Shown here: piece by piece, positions 1 through 10,170 of the stretch
Layout of the letters: each line of letters starts with the position of its first letter
Position numbering within the stretch: position 1 is the first letter of the stretch
Source of the DNA: Paraspadella gotoi
Taxonomy: Eukaryota > Chaetognatha
DNA: 64,000 nt
NCBI GenBank assembly: GCA_051294375.1
Contig: CM119264.1
Span: 29,371,674-29,435,673, forward strand
Reading direction: 5' to 3'
Position numbers and translations under genes: made by a program
Notes under the pieces: generated by a model
The model's database searches: none
What the model was told of the DNA's origin: nothing
The model's input: the letters and a program-made list of their open reading frames with translations, nothing else

Positions 1-105
1 GTTAGGGATTGAGGTTAGGGATTAGGGTTAGGGATTAAGGTTAGGGATTGAGGTTAGGGATTAAGGTTAGGGATTAGGTTGTTGATTAGGGTTCAAGGTT
101 AAGGG
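1..105. repeat. telomere-like 12-bp variant repeat
   Basis: The window opens inside a degenerate array of TTAGGG-like units, mostly of the form GGTTAGGGATTA with GGTTAGGGATTGA variants. It is not a clean hexamer array, so this is better read as an interstitial or subtelomeric telomere-like repeat than as a chromosome end. A similar block recurs at 61,850-61,965, and reverse-complement versions occur inside the hAT-like element. Confidence 0.7.
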
Positions 106-158
106 TGAGGGTTAGAAAGTAGGCAAGGAATTGGGTTAACAGCACGGAGTTTTCCGGA

Positions 159-168
159 AAGAGAGAGT

Positions 169-208
<40 letters not shown>

Positions 209-299
209 TTGATATTGATATTGAAAAACAAAAGTGCGAGCTTTAGGCCAGTACTTTAAACTGCCCTAAAAGCTACCTTATCTTATCATTTGTAAGTAT

Positions 300-335
<36 letters not shown>

Positions 336-412
336 TGAAAAAAATAAAGAGAAATCATCAGTTTTTTTTTACTTCCTATGTTATACGCCTTACTGAAGAT
401 TCTGGCCGTGAC

Positions 413-443
<31 letters not shown>

Positions 444-446
444 TCT
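159..446. repeat. GA/CT microsatellites
   Basis: Three dinucleotide tracts: (GA)n at about 159-206 and 301-333 and (CT)n at about 413-441. Such tracts occur every few kilobases in this window, often next to contig breaks, and make long low-complexity reading frames that are not genes. Confidence 0.9.
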
Positions 447-563
447 CACTGCCCACTTATGTCTACGGTCGTGACTTGTTTTTCTCTGTATAAAAATGTC
501 CGAATTTTGGTATTTAAAATATTTTCATTTCATATTTCATGCTCCCAATTTTTGGAGGGTAAA

Positions 564-1010
564 ATGTCTTCCGATGATTCGCGTGATCGATTTCCCAAAG
601 ATGACAACGACGACGACAAGGAAGTCGGTGAACACGCTGATGACATTGATATCAACAACGATGACATGGATATCGTTAAAACTCATCCTTTTTCAAATCG
701 CCCTTAACTTCTGGCGAAAATTGGATTTTTCCTTTGATAAATTATCTTCCATCGAAAAGGGTGGGTCAGGTAACGTCTTTAAAGTGAGGCACAAAACTGT
801 CAACGCGGTTAAAGTGAAAAAAAAACTCCCTGATTTCAACGACGAAATCAGAGAAAAAGAATTGATAGAGTGTCGATAATTGGCAGAGATTGACAACCCG
901 ACAATCGTGAGATATGACGACAATTGGATTGAAACCAACGTCGATGTCATTAAATACGAATTGTATCACGTTGATGTACTATTGAGCTCGCGATCGTCCC
1001 CAAGAAATAC
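564..1010 (+). pseudogene. eIF2-alpha-kinase-like protein kinase N-lobe, broken
   Basis: A protein kinase fragment resembling the eIF2-alpha kinase family (PERK/HRI/GCN2 type). From an ATG at 564 an acidic, Asp-rich leader is read to a stop at 707. One frame over, a kinase N-lobe follows: a glycine loop (IEKGGSGNVFKVRH), the ATP-lysine strand (NAVKVKK), a helix C rich in Glu, and, after an in-frame TAA at 877-879, LAEIDNPTIVRYDDNWIE. That last segment is typical of the family, where HPNIVRYYNAWLE-like sequence follows helix C. Homology stops near 1,000, before the catalytic loop. Two breaks (a frameshift near 705 and the TAA) plus truncation suggest a pseudogene. Single-base assembly errors could explain the frameshift and perhaps the stop, where family comparison suggests Gln. 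No introns were recognised. Confidence 0.55.
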
Positions 1011-1076
1011 TGACGGCTGCAGCGTGGGCGACGCCGCCGACGCCGCGCTGACGCCGCCTTCTTAGGTCGCCTCCAT

Positions 1077-1260
1077 CTCTCGATTCTCACTCCCGACTGC
1101 GCCACATCTCAAATCTTGATTCTCACTCCCGACTGCGCCACATCTCAACTCTCGATTCTCACTCCCGACTGCGCCACATCTCAACTCTCGATTCTCACTC
1201 CCGACTGCGCCACATCTCAACTCTCGATTCTCACTCCCGACCGCGCCACATCTCAACTCT
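1077..1260. repeat. 36-bp minisatellite, about 5 copies
   Basis: Five near-identical 36-bp units containing GATTCTCACTCCCGACTGCG. Because 36 is a multiple of three, both strands stay open and give repetitive 12-residue peptides (minus strand: RELRCGAVGSEN). It starts directly after the kinase fragment. I see no sign that it is translated. Confidence 0.9.
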
Positions 1261-1624
1261 TTCCTTCATCCCATCAATTGTTTAGCCATCAAATGAACCA
1301 TAAACAAGCATGATCATTAGCCAGAGTAAACTATCAATATTACACCTTTAAGGCAATAGAATGACAATTTATCAAATATTAATCAGAACACGACAATATG
1401 CAAATGAGACTGACGAACTAAATCTAATTTGAAATAATTCACAAATTAATCTGCTACATTCTCTCCACAATTCTCTCCACAAACCCACTCGCACCACAAA
1501 TCTCATTATGCGCTGCCCGACCCTTGAATTCATTCTGCTACCTCTCCGACCCCCAATCGATCAGAAACGACCCCCCCCCGCCATCAGACGCGGAAATATT
1601 CCGCTCTGAAATGGCCGAACTCAA

Positions 1625-1755
1625 CGAGACCCGGATGTTGCTAAGGAAAGATCCGGATGTTGTGGATAGAAAAACCGGATGTTGAGAAGTAAAGTCTTTG
1701 ATTTTGTGGAAATATGACCCGGATGTTGTGGCGGAAAGACCCGGATGGAGTGAGA
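1625..1755. repeat. irregular CCGGATGTTG repeats
   Basis: The decamer CCGGATGTTG recurs four times, with a fifth diverged copy, within about 130 bp and at uneven spacing. A pyrimidine-rich tract follows at 1,780-1,890. No gene is recognised between 1,260 and 2,180. Confidence 0.6.
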
Positions 1756-2180
1756 AGGAAAAGACGTTTTTTGTGTCGCAAATTCCTTTCTTATATGTAT
1801 CTCTTTCCTTTTTTTTATTTTTGTCTTTCTTTCTGTCTTTTTCTATTTTCTTTCGTTTTTTCCCCCCATTTTTATTTCATTCTCTCATCCCTTAATCTTT
1901 CTAGCGCTGAGATCCGCGTTTTTAAGAGACAGACAGAAAGACAGACTGACATTACAGATAGCAGACATCGCTCGCTCTTATCTTTACTTTCCAGTTATAA
2001 ATCAGAGAAGGCAATCAATCGCGCAAATTTGTATCTCTATTTTACTTAAATGCACCGAAGAAAATAATTTAATAAAAATATGAAAACAATCATGAACAGT
2101 AAAAACAAAGTCGTTATCTTAGACAACAACGAGAACGACAACAACAACCAAAAAAAAAACCAAAGGCAACAACAACCAGA

Positions 2181-2435
2181 AATAACAACAACAACGACGA
2201 GGACGCAGAAAGTGCGTCCCACGCGAAAAACCCGCGCCTGACCGCTCGCCACCGAAGGAAACCATCTTACGAAATTTGGGGGGGAGCGAGGGGGGCGGTG
2301 AAGGAGAACGGGGGTTGCCCGCCGTCGCTGCCTTTTCAGCCGCCGCCGCTGCCAACGACGCAGCGGCTTCGCCCATTTCCCTCCCAGACGCCGCAAAGGG
2401 AAACGAATCGAGATCCTCGTGACGTGACTGGATAA
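2181..2435 (+). other. possible exon, unrecognised
   Basis: An open + strand frame of 84 codons without its own ATG, beginning in an Asn-rich run (NNNNNDEDAESAS) and ending in proline-rich sequence. The GC content is well above the flanking DNA, as in the true exons of this window, but no domain is recognised. A homopolymer G run near 2,278 makes the downstream frame uncertain. It could equally be a chance open frame. Confidence 0.2.
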
Positions 2436-2439
2436 ACGG

Positions 2440-2848
2440 AGAGAGAGAGGAGAGAGAGAAGAGAGAGAGAGAAGAGAGAGAGAAAGCAGAGAGAGAGAGA
2501 AGAGAGAGAGAGAAGAGAGAGAAGAGAGAGAGAGAGAGAAAGAGAGGAGAATCGTTTTCCTTATCGAATTATTCCGTCCAACAGAATCGAACGACGCAAA
2601 TAAACCGTAGTGTGGTGGGAGAAAGAGGGGAGGGAGAGAGAAGAGAGAGAGAAGAGAGAGAGAGAGAAGAGAGAGAGAGAGAAGAGAGAGAGAGAGAAGA
2701 AGAGAGAGAGAGAGTTAGAGAGAGAGAGAGAGAAGAGAGAAGAATCGTTTCTTTTATGCGAATTATTCCGTCCAACAGAATCGACGAGCAAATACACCGT
2801 AAGTGGTGTGGGAGAAGAGGGGAGGGTGAGGAGAGAGAGAGAGAGAAG

Positions 2849-2913
<65 letters not shown>

Positions 2914-2915
2914 GT
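2440..2915. repeat. GA-rich tract with a duplicated 85-bp block
   Basis: Long (GA)n stretches separate two copies (about 2,550-2,635 and 2,740-2,830) of one block containing GAATTATTCCGTCCAACAGA. The copies differ mainly by single-base indels. The reading frames here (Arg/Glu or Ser/Leu repeats) are low-complexity shadows. Confidence 0.75.
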
Positions 2916-2929
2916 AATTAGGAGCCTCC

Positions 2930-3150
2930 TGTTTTTCTTCAACCTCTCCGCATCGCCAAATTCCTCGGACAGAGAATTTCCGGTTTTTCCGCTGCCGGAA
3001 ATTTTGGGTAAAGAAGAAAAAAAATAACGAGGAGCCGCGGAAGTCGGACAGATGAGCCGAAGAGACGAACCGGAAAATTTGGCCTCGTCCGGCGACTTTA
3101 AGGCGGTCGAACCCGTTGGACGGGTTCAACTCGTTTAGCAAAGCGCTGGC
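2930..3150 (+). other. conserved GC-rich block, possible exon
   Basis: This block is present again at 15,130-15,360 in the second haplotype copy. A short + strand frame (EVGQMSRRDEPENL, then SSGDFKAVEPVGRV) reads well in this copy but shifts in the other. The block is conserved and exon-like in composition; no protein family is recognised. Confidence 0.25.
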
Positions 3151-3279
3151 AATCTGGTTAACCTTTAAGCTCTTTTCAAAAATCCTCTCATTTTACTATT
3201 TGGTACAATCAATATTAACAAAAATTATTCTTTTATGAATTAATCCTGACTTTGCAAATGGTGCATTAAAGCAGGGATG

Positions 3280-3435
3280 TGAGCGGAGCCGAAGCCGGAG
3301 CTGGAGCCGCCGGAGCCGAACTTTTTTTGCCGGAGCCGGAGTCCGGAGCCAGGATTTTATCTGGCCGGAGCCGGAGCTGGAGCCGGAGCCGAAAAAAAAT
3401 TTTTGAACTGAGCCGGAGCTGGAGCCCGGACCGAA
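3280..3435. repeat. GGAGCC subterminal repeats (left)
   Basis: Irregular tandem GGAGCC/GGAGCTGGAGCC units just inside the left end of the hAT-like element. Clustered subterminal motifs are where hAT transposases bind in studied systems, so these may be transposase binding sites; that is inference. Confidence 0.6.
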
Positions 3436-5015
3436 ATAAAAAATGCCCGCTCCAGCTCCATAAAATAAATAAGTATTAATTATTAAATTAAAAAAAATAT
3501 TTAAAAAACATAATACTGATTTATTTAATAATTTAATAATATATCATATATTTATTTATACATAAGATTAGTAAATATAAATAATTCTTTTTTTAATCTA
3601 TTAAATTATTATAAATACTTATATTTATGAAGTAATTTATCCTTAATATGCTTGGCTACTTATACAGCAACCATTTGCAGACTGATTAAAGGCAAAGGCT
3701 TTTCAATAATATATTATTTGAACAATAATAATAATAATAATATAATAATAATAAATAATAAAAATTATTTGCTTACAAATTTTATATTATAATTTTTTAT
3801 ATAATTTTTTGTTACATATGGTTTTGGAAAGATATCTCCATTTAAAAGATAAAAAACTAAAATAAACTTTATATTTATACTTTTTATTTTTAAACTTTTT
3901 AAATTAAATGAATTCAAAAATATACTATAAACTTATCATATTAGTTTTACTTCTTTCATAGTAATATTAATATGCCTGAGGAATAACCATACTTCGGGCA
4001 TCTATCAAATATTTTTTATATTAAAGTCGGACTAAGTGATAGACAAAAGCATTGGCCAAGTTAGGGTTTGAAAAGGGACTGGCCAGGAATAATGGGGATA
4101 TAATAAGCCTTCCTAATTCAAACCCTGATGAACCCAATTAAAAAAACCTAACCCTAATTAAATTTTTATTTTATTTACTAATCTTAACATCAATTTTACA
4201 GCAGGCCATTTTGTTTAGCCTACCCTAACCTTTTATCTCATGCCGAGCTAAAACCTTAACCCTAGTAATTATTAACCCTACAAATGTGATACACAACAGC
4301 CCGCCCGCTAAAAAAAATTGTCATTTGCAAATTTGTAAAAATTTTTTTTTATTTGAAACTTTTTCTGTAATAAAAAACCTAAATCATCTTATTTATCCAA
4401 ATTTTATATGATTAAGTTTTTGATTTGACTTGGTACTGAGCAGAGAAAATTGTCTCCAAAAATTGTGTTTCATTTTTAAAACTCATTTTTTTAAAATCTG
4501 TTTAATTTAACTTTTTAACTATTTTTTTTAAACAAAACTTTATTATAAAAAGTACAATATAATATCTTCCTGAAAGCTCTAAAAATATACAAGAATATTG
4601 AACAATATTAAAAATAACGTAATTTAAAATTAGCCTATCCTAGCTTTTAAAGATAATTATTAATTTAAAATCTTTAAAAGAGCAGTTTTTGAATTATATT
4701 ATTAAATGATTGTTAGTTAATTTTTAAATTTAGTTTTTCTTAAGATTTTTTATAATACTTATATAAAACCAATAATTGGTAAGATCATAGTAAATAAGTA
4801 AGATATTTAAAAATTATTTTAGGATTTTATAATTTCAATTTGGATTGTCTTTAATTAAACTAAAGCTGGTTAGGCTTATTATTTAATGTTTTCAATATTC
4901 TTAAATATATTATTTTTAATTTTTAATAGCTTTTCAGAGATATAATATTGATACCTTTTATATAAAGTTTCTTATTTGAGAAAAAATCAAAAATTTGTTA
5001 TTTGATAATAAGATT

Positions 5016-5200
5016 ATTGTTTTATTAAATCGGGACATGTTTCCCACTCTAGGGACTTCATAGTCCCTTCATCAGCAAATTTAAATTCACAAACGTTTTC
5101 AGTTTTTAAATATTGAGTTTTGTAAATTTAAATGTTGATGAAGACCTCGAAAGTTATAGAGTCGAAACATATCCAATTTAAATAAAAAAACAAATTTATT
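5016..5200. repeat. fold-back element with hammerhead-like motif
   Basis: A diverged inverted-repeat unit inside the hAT-like element. The right half reads GTTGATGAAGACC ... GAGTCGAAACATATCC on the + strand. The left half, read on the minus strand, gives GCTGATGAAGGGACT ... AGTCCCT ... GGGAAACATGTCCC. This is the same motif order as the fold-backs at 23,005, 35,005, 35,345 and 46,084. Confidence 0.5.
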
Positions 5201-5814
5201 GTTGTAAATAAATGAATTTTGTTTCTCTCTAAAAAATTCAAAAAATAATAAAAAAAAAATGGTAAAAGTTTTTAAAAAATGTTTATAAAGTTTAGACCAA
5301 AAAATTGAAAAGAATTTGTTTTTAAAAAATGAAAGACAATTTTTTTAAGCAACTTTTCCCTTGTCCATTGCTAAGTCAAGATCATAAACCATCACTAATA
5401 AAATTTGGATATATAAATGATTTAGGTTTTTACATATAAAAAATCTTTTTAGATAAAAAATAATCTTCCAACAAGTTTGCAAATGAAAAATTTTTTTTTT
5501 AGCGGCGGCTGTTTGTTGTGTCACCTGTAACCAGCTTTTTTGTTTATTTCTGAGCTTCAACCCAAACTCTAGGTGTTAGTTTAATTAAATAGCAATATTG
5601 CCGGCGAATTCCACCGCATTATCACAATTGTTGTTCTATGTTGGTTGGCGACTTCACTATGGCAATATCAGCAAAAGCCCTGTTTGTGTTCCGCCAATAC
5701 TTACTGGGTGACCTCGCCAGTAATAAAAAGTAATGAATATAAACAAGGCGCAAGTTAAAGGGAAAAGCTTTGTGGCTTGAAGTTGAGACAATGGGGATAA
5801 ATTACATCACCTTG

Positions 5815-6440
5815 GGCTCTTCCTTAACTAACCCTAAACCCAAAGTCTCTCCCAGTACATCTCCCACTGCTTTCTCCAACCTAACCCCAGGCCCTAGGCC
5901 TACCCATGACTTTCCATGCCCTCAACCTAACCCATCTGTGGGCTTTTCCTAACCTAACCCTTAACCCGGGCCCTCTTGTTCAACTCCATTCCTCCCCCTA
6001 ATCTTAACCTAGGCCCTGACCTCCCAGTACATCTCTGTGCTCAACCCAACCCACTAACTGCCCTTCGATGCATCAACCATGGACTTTTCCAAAAACCGGA
6101 GCCTCCCGTCACTCCATTTTTTCTCCCACTCTAATCCCTAACCCAGGCCCTGGGTTCCCATATATCTCTGTTCCACAAACCTTAAATACCCTAACCCCGC
6201 CTTTGATGCATCAACAGTAAGTCTCCTCCCCCTATACCCTACCCAGGCCTCCCATTCAACATCCATGCCTCCTCTCCTTACCCTAAAACTTAACCCCGGG
6301 ACCACGGGGCCTCAACTCATATATTCATACTCAACTTAATCCCTAATATCTATTGCCAGTACCTCCTTAACCTAATGCCGGCTTTCTTGGTTTATCTTAA
6401 CTTAAAATTGAACATTAACCTAAACCATTAGCCGGAACAG
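5815..6440. repeat. CCTAACC-rich region inside the hAT-like element
   Basis: About 600 bp dominated by loosely spaced CCTAACC/CCCTAAC units mixed with unique sequence. Shorter stretches lie near 4,190-4,280 and 7,130-7,230. It resembles degenerate telomeric DNA captured by the element. The 60-codon ORF at 5,770 falls in it and is not credible as a gene. Confidence 0.5.
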
Positions 6441-7549
6441 GTTTGAAAACTAGAAGTTCTCTCGAAATAAATAATGATAAGTGACTGTTAGAGAATAATG
6501 AAAAATAAAAATAGATTTTAAAAAAAAATTATTCTATTTAATATGTTAATAAGCAGCCTATCTCGAAAGCACGGAAGCATTTAAAGATTATTTTAATTAC
6601 TAATAAATAAAGTGAAAATTTTTTTTTGAATTTTTCAATTTTTTTATGGATTCTGATAAGAGCTTTAAAAAAAGTTAGATGAGGTTATTAATACAAAATT
6701 TAAAAATTTTTTTGTTTTTATTGATAAAAATTTTAAAAACTATAAATTTTTCAGCAATGAATTGATGATGATGACTTGATTTTTTTAAAACGTTTTTTCT
6801 GTTTTTAACCCCAATTTCTTTTTTTTGTCAAAATTTTTAAAAAATTGTAGTACTAACTTATTCATTTTAAACTTTTCAAGCTCTATAGGAATCCGTTCTT
6901 TAAAAACTAATTTTTAAAAAAAAAATTTTTTGTCATGTTGTTTATGAAGATAGGATAGAAAAAATATTTTAACCAAGCTTCAGTGCAGAAACAACCCATG
7001 ACTATTCAAAAAGTTACATGAATCCGATTTAGTAATAGAAAAAAAAAAGGAATTTTTTTGAGAGAATAAAAGTTAATAAAAAGTGTTCAATTTTTGACGG
7101 CCGCCTTATAACGCATAACTTAAAAAAAACTACTAACCTTAACCTAATAAACTCCTAACTAACTTCAACCCTAACCCTAAATTATTACCTACGTCACTTA
7201 ACCTAACCAAACTGAACTCACCCTAATCTAACTCTAATACCCTATAAAACCATAATTTCTGGATTTTAAAGTAAATCAAACTTTAACAGAAATGTAAAGT
7301 AATTAAATTTACAGGTTATACCAAAAGAGTGAGGATTATCACAAAAAATAAAAAAAATATTTTGCTTATTATTCTAAATATTTTTAAAAATAATTTTTAA
7401 TTATATAATATATTTTTTAATTATCTAAAATATATTAATATATTATATTACAAAATAAATATAAATATAATCCAAATATAAAATTATATATAAAGAATAT
7501 ATTATGAATATTTAATTTTCTTAAATTTTTAATTAATTAATATAAGTAA

Positions 7550-7740
7550 TGAGGCGGAGGTTGGAAGCCGGAGCCGGAGCCGATTGAAATTTTTGCTGGA
7601 GGGCCGGACGGAAAGCCGGAGCCGGAGCCGAAAAAAAAAAAAATAAAATTTTGCTTTTGGAGCCCGGAGCGGAGCTGGAGCCAGGAAAAAAAATTTGGTC
7701 TGGGAAGCTTGGAGCGCCGGAGCTTTGAGCCGGGAGACAA
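7550..7740. repeat. GGAGCC subterminal repeats (right)
   Basis: The right-hand counterpart of the 3,280-3,435 block. GGAGCCGGAGCCG runs on the same strand as at the left end, so these motifs are direct while only the outer 13-16 bp are inverted. Confidence 0.6.
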
Positions 7741-8253
7741 AATTAGGGTCGGCTCCCACAATCCCTGCATTAAAGTATCCAAGAATCCCAGTTACCAAGA
7801 TAATAAATTGGGGGGACTCTCTACTATCTAGTAACCGGCTTCCCCTTTTCAGTTGTAGTTTGCATAATATTTTTAATAACTGTTTTAAATGTATAAAAGG
7901 TTCATTCCTTTTTTAAAACCATTTATTTTAAAGAATTAAATCGGCGGAATACTAATCAAAATTAAAGAGCTACATACACTTTAATCTACGACCCCCTGTG
8001 CTGAAACTTTTTTTAAAATAGTGATTCATTTGGGGAAATAGCCTTTGGTGAACCCAAAGGTGGGATTTCAGTGAAAGGTTGGTGAATCTTGAGCTTACTA
8101 AAATGTAATTTGGGACTCTTTTCCTGAATGATAGTGACAATAAGTGGAAGTGAGGTCGATAAATTTATACCTGACCTACAAAGTGTGACAGGGAACAGAC
8201 CTGGAGGAAGCAATGGCGGATTCCTAAGGGTAAGGCGAAGGGCGGGGGATGAG

Positions 8254-8515
8254 ATCGAGTCTGGGGTGGCAAGGGGTGGAAGGTAGTGTAGAAAGTCCGG
8301 TGGGGCGTGGGGTGGAGGGGAGTCTAGAACCCGGTACCCGGAGGGGTTGAAGGGAATCTAGAAGTCGGGGGTGGCGAGGGGTTGGAGGTATGTAAGTCAG
8401 TGGTGCGAAGGGGGTGGAGGGAGTCTAAGAAAGTCGGTGGTGGCAAAGGGTGAAAGAAGTCTAGAAGTCGGGGGTAGCGAGTGGTGGAAGGGAGTCTAAG
8501 AACCACGGGGGTTGA
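8254..8515. repeat. G-rich minisatellite, copy A allele
   Basis: Units of about 34 bp around GTCTAGAAGTCGGGGGTGGC, roughly seven copies. The matching array in copy B (15,950-16,690) is nearly three times longer, so this is a length-variable minisatellite. The proline-rich minus-strand frames through it are artefacts of the repeat. Confidence 0.8.
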
Positions 8516-9294
8516 ACAGCTGGGGGAGCAAAAGAGGAAGGAAATGACGGAAAGGAGATGAAATGGATGATCGTTGGGCGAAACGTTTTTGAGGCCGAGC
8601 GAACGATGCAAAATGCAGACAGAATACGGTGAACGAAAGACCCGGGTTGTGGGTTTGTGGTGGGTGCTGGGTTGGGGCGAATTGTGGACGAAGATTCTTA
8701 ATTGTGGGCGCGCGGGTGCTAATTTGTTATGTGTAGACTTTGGGCAAGTTGTGGATAATGTAAAGAAAGATGATAACGTTGGGAAAGGGTTAGTGCGATT
8801 GTGAAATGTTGGCGATGTGAGAGACTAAGACGCAAAAATAATGACAACGAAGGGTTCTAAAGGAATAGAATATATATGGTACCAAATGTTTTTCAAGAAA
8901 TCTTGAAGAGGCCGTATGAGATAAAAAATAAAAAAAATAAAAATAAAAAAACACGAACAAAACAGCAAAATTTAAAAAAAAGAAGAAAAAACAATTTTTG
9001 ATTCTTCTTCCTCGAAAAAGAAAACCAAATTTAAAAATCCATTCAGAAGAATGAAGAGAGAAGCCGAATGAAAAAATCCTAAACGAGGCCAACGAATGAT
9101 AAACAAAAACGAGGCGACGAAAAATGATAAATCCAAAACGAGGTGCGAAACAAAATGAAGATTAGTGTCGCAGTTCATAAACTGGGAACGGGCAGGGAAA
9201 GTTTATCTCTTCGAGTTAAAATAGAAAAAGGCAGAGAAGAGAGAGAGAGAGAGGAGAGAGAGAGAAGAGAGAGGAGAGAGAGAAGAGAGGAGAG

Positions 9295-9416
9295 ATGAGC
9301 GTAGCCGCCCTTGAAATATCAAGCGCAAAAGATGACGAACGAGACAGAATTTCCAAATTTTTCGCGTCGTTTGCATTTTTTTGGGCGGCCGTGGGAATCG
9401 TAAGAGGAAAGGAAAG
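9295..9416 (+). other. possible first exon, unrecognised
   Basis: An ATG directly after a GA tract opens a frame of about 40 codons (MSVAALEISSAKDDERD...) running to a consensus-like donor, AAAG|GTAAGT, at 9,416/9,417. The homologous stretch in copy B (about 17,448-17,553) also keeps an ATG and an open frame to the same donor, but indels change the peptide. No family is recognised. The following DNA is an AAGG-type repeat that reproduces GTAAG several times, so the donor may be incidental. Confidence 0.22.
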
Positions 9417-9660
9417 GTAAGTTAAGAAAGAAAGCAAGGTAAAGGTCGGAGGAGAGGGAAGGTATTTAGAAAGAGGTAAGGTCGGAGGAAAGGTAAAGTA
9501 AGTTTAGAAGAAAGGAAAGGGTAATAAGAGCCAAAGGAAAGTAAGTTCCTAAAGAAAAGGTAAGGTAAAGGAAGGAAAGGAATGGAAAGGAATGAAAGGA
9601 AAGGAAAGGCAAGTTCAAGAAGAAAAGGGAAAGTAAGGTCAAGGAAAGGAAAGTGGTTTC
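9400..9660. repeat. GGAAAGGTAAG-type repeat
   Basis: Purine-rich repeats built on GGAAAGGTAAGTT and GGTCGGAGG, repeated in copy B at 17,530-17,880 with more and cleaner units. They yield long Lys/Arg or Phe/Leu frames with no coding meaning. Confidence 0.8.
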
Positions 9661-10064
9661 ACACACACCAAACGATGATAGTTGAAGTCCTAAAAAAGAA
9701 GGTGGGAGAAAACGTGATTCCGTTTTTTGGGTTTACGAATGAAAGGAGAAAATTGTTGGAATGTGTGAGGACAAGGGATAATTGTGAGGAACGAAGAGAA
9801 GAGAATTCAGAAACATTTGAAAATATATTTCCGGTTCTAATTCTTTAATTGAGAGCTTGTATATTCTTTATTACATAATTTACTATAATGTCCATACATA
9901 CCCAGGCTACCATTGGATTTTAATCCGAGTTTAACAATAAACGTCATTTCCGAACGGACCAACTCCTCTAGATTAAAACAGCCACGGACCCATCAACGAA
10001 GTCGGAGGGGTCCAGGGCTCGGCCCGGTCGTTCGAAAGGCGATGACGCGTGCCGTTCTGGAGGG

Positions 10065-10170
10065 CCGACCCGACCGACCGACCGACCGACCGACGACCGA
10101 CCGACCGCCGACCGACGGACGACCGACCGACCGACCGACCCGACGACCCGACCGACCGACCACCGACCGA
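10065..10170. repeat. (CCGA)n tetranucleotide array, copy A
   Basis: An imperfect CCGA/CGAC array of about 105 bp. The copy B equivalent at 18,253-18,303 is shorter and nearly perfect. All six frames are open through it, which explains the VGRS/PTDR-type ORFs. Confidence 0.9.

Larger units (their letters stand above)
3272..7767. mobile_element. hAT-like non-autonomous DNA transposon, 4.5 kb
   Basis: The ends are short terminal inverted repeats: CAGGGATGTGAGC at the left, and CAGGGATTGTGGGAGC on the complement at the right. An exact 8-bp direct repeat CATTAAAG flanks the element at 3,264-3,271 and 7,768-7,775. CAGGG termini with an 8-bp target duplication are characteristic of hAT transposons. 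Subterminal GGAGCC-type repeats lie in the same orientation at both ends (about 3,280-3,435 and 7,550-7,740). The AT-rich interior has no transposase-like frame, so it would be mobilised in trans. It carries telomere-like CCTAACC stretches and a fold-back element. The homologous locus at 15,476 lacks the insertion and has a single CATTAAAG, which confirms the boundaries. Confidence 0.85.

Noticed and set aside
564-1010. Alternative genetic code with TAA as Gln
   Set aside because: The FMO gene ends in a normal stop with C-terminal homology complete, and a frameshift also breaks the kinase fragment, so a pseudogene or sequence error is simpler.
2569-3141. 190-codon minus-strand ORF (Ser/Leu-rich)
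   Set aside because: Most of it is (CT)n; only the GC-rich block near 2,930-3,150 has ordinary composition, and that reads better on +.
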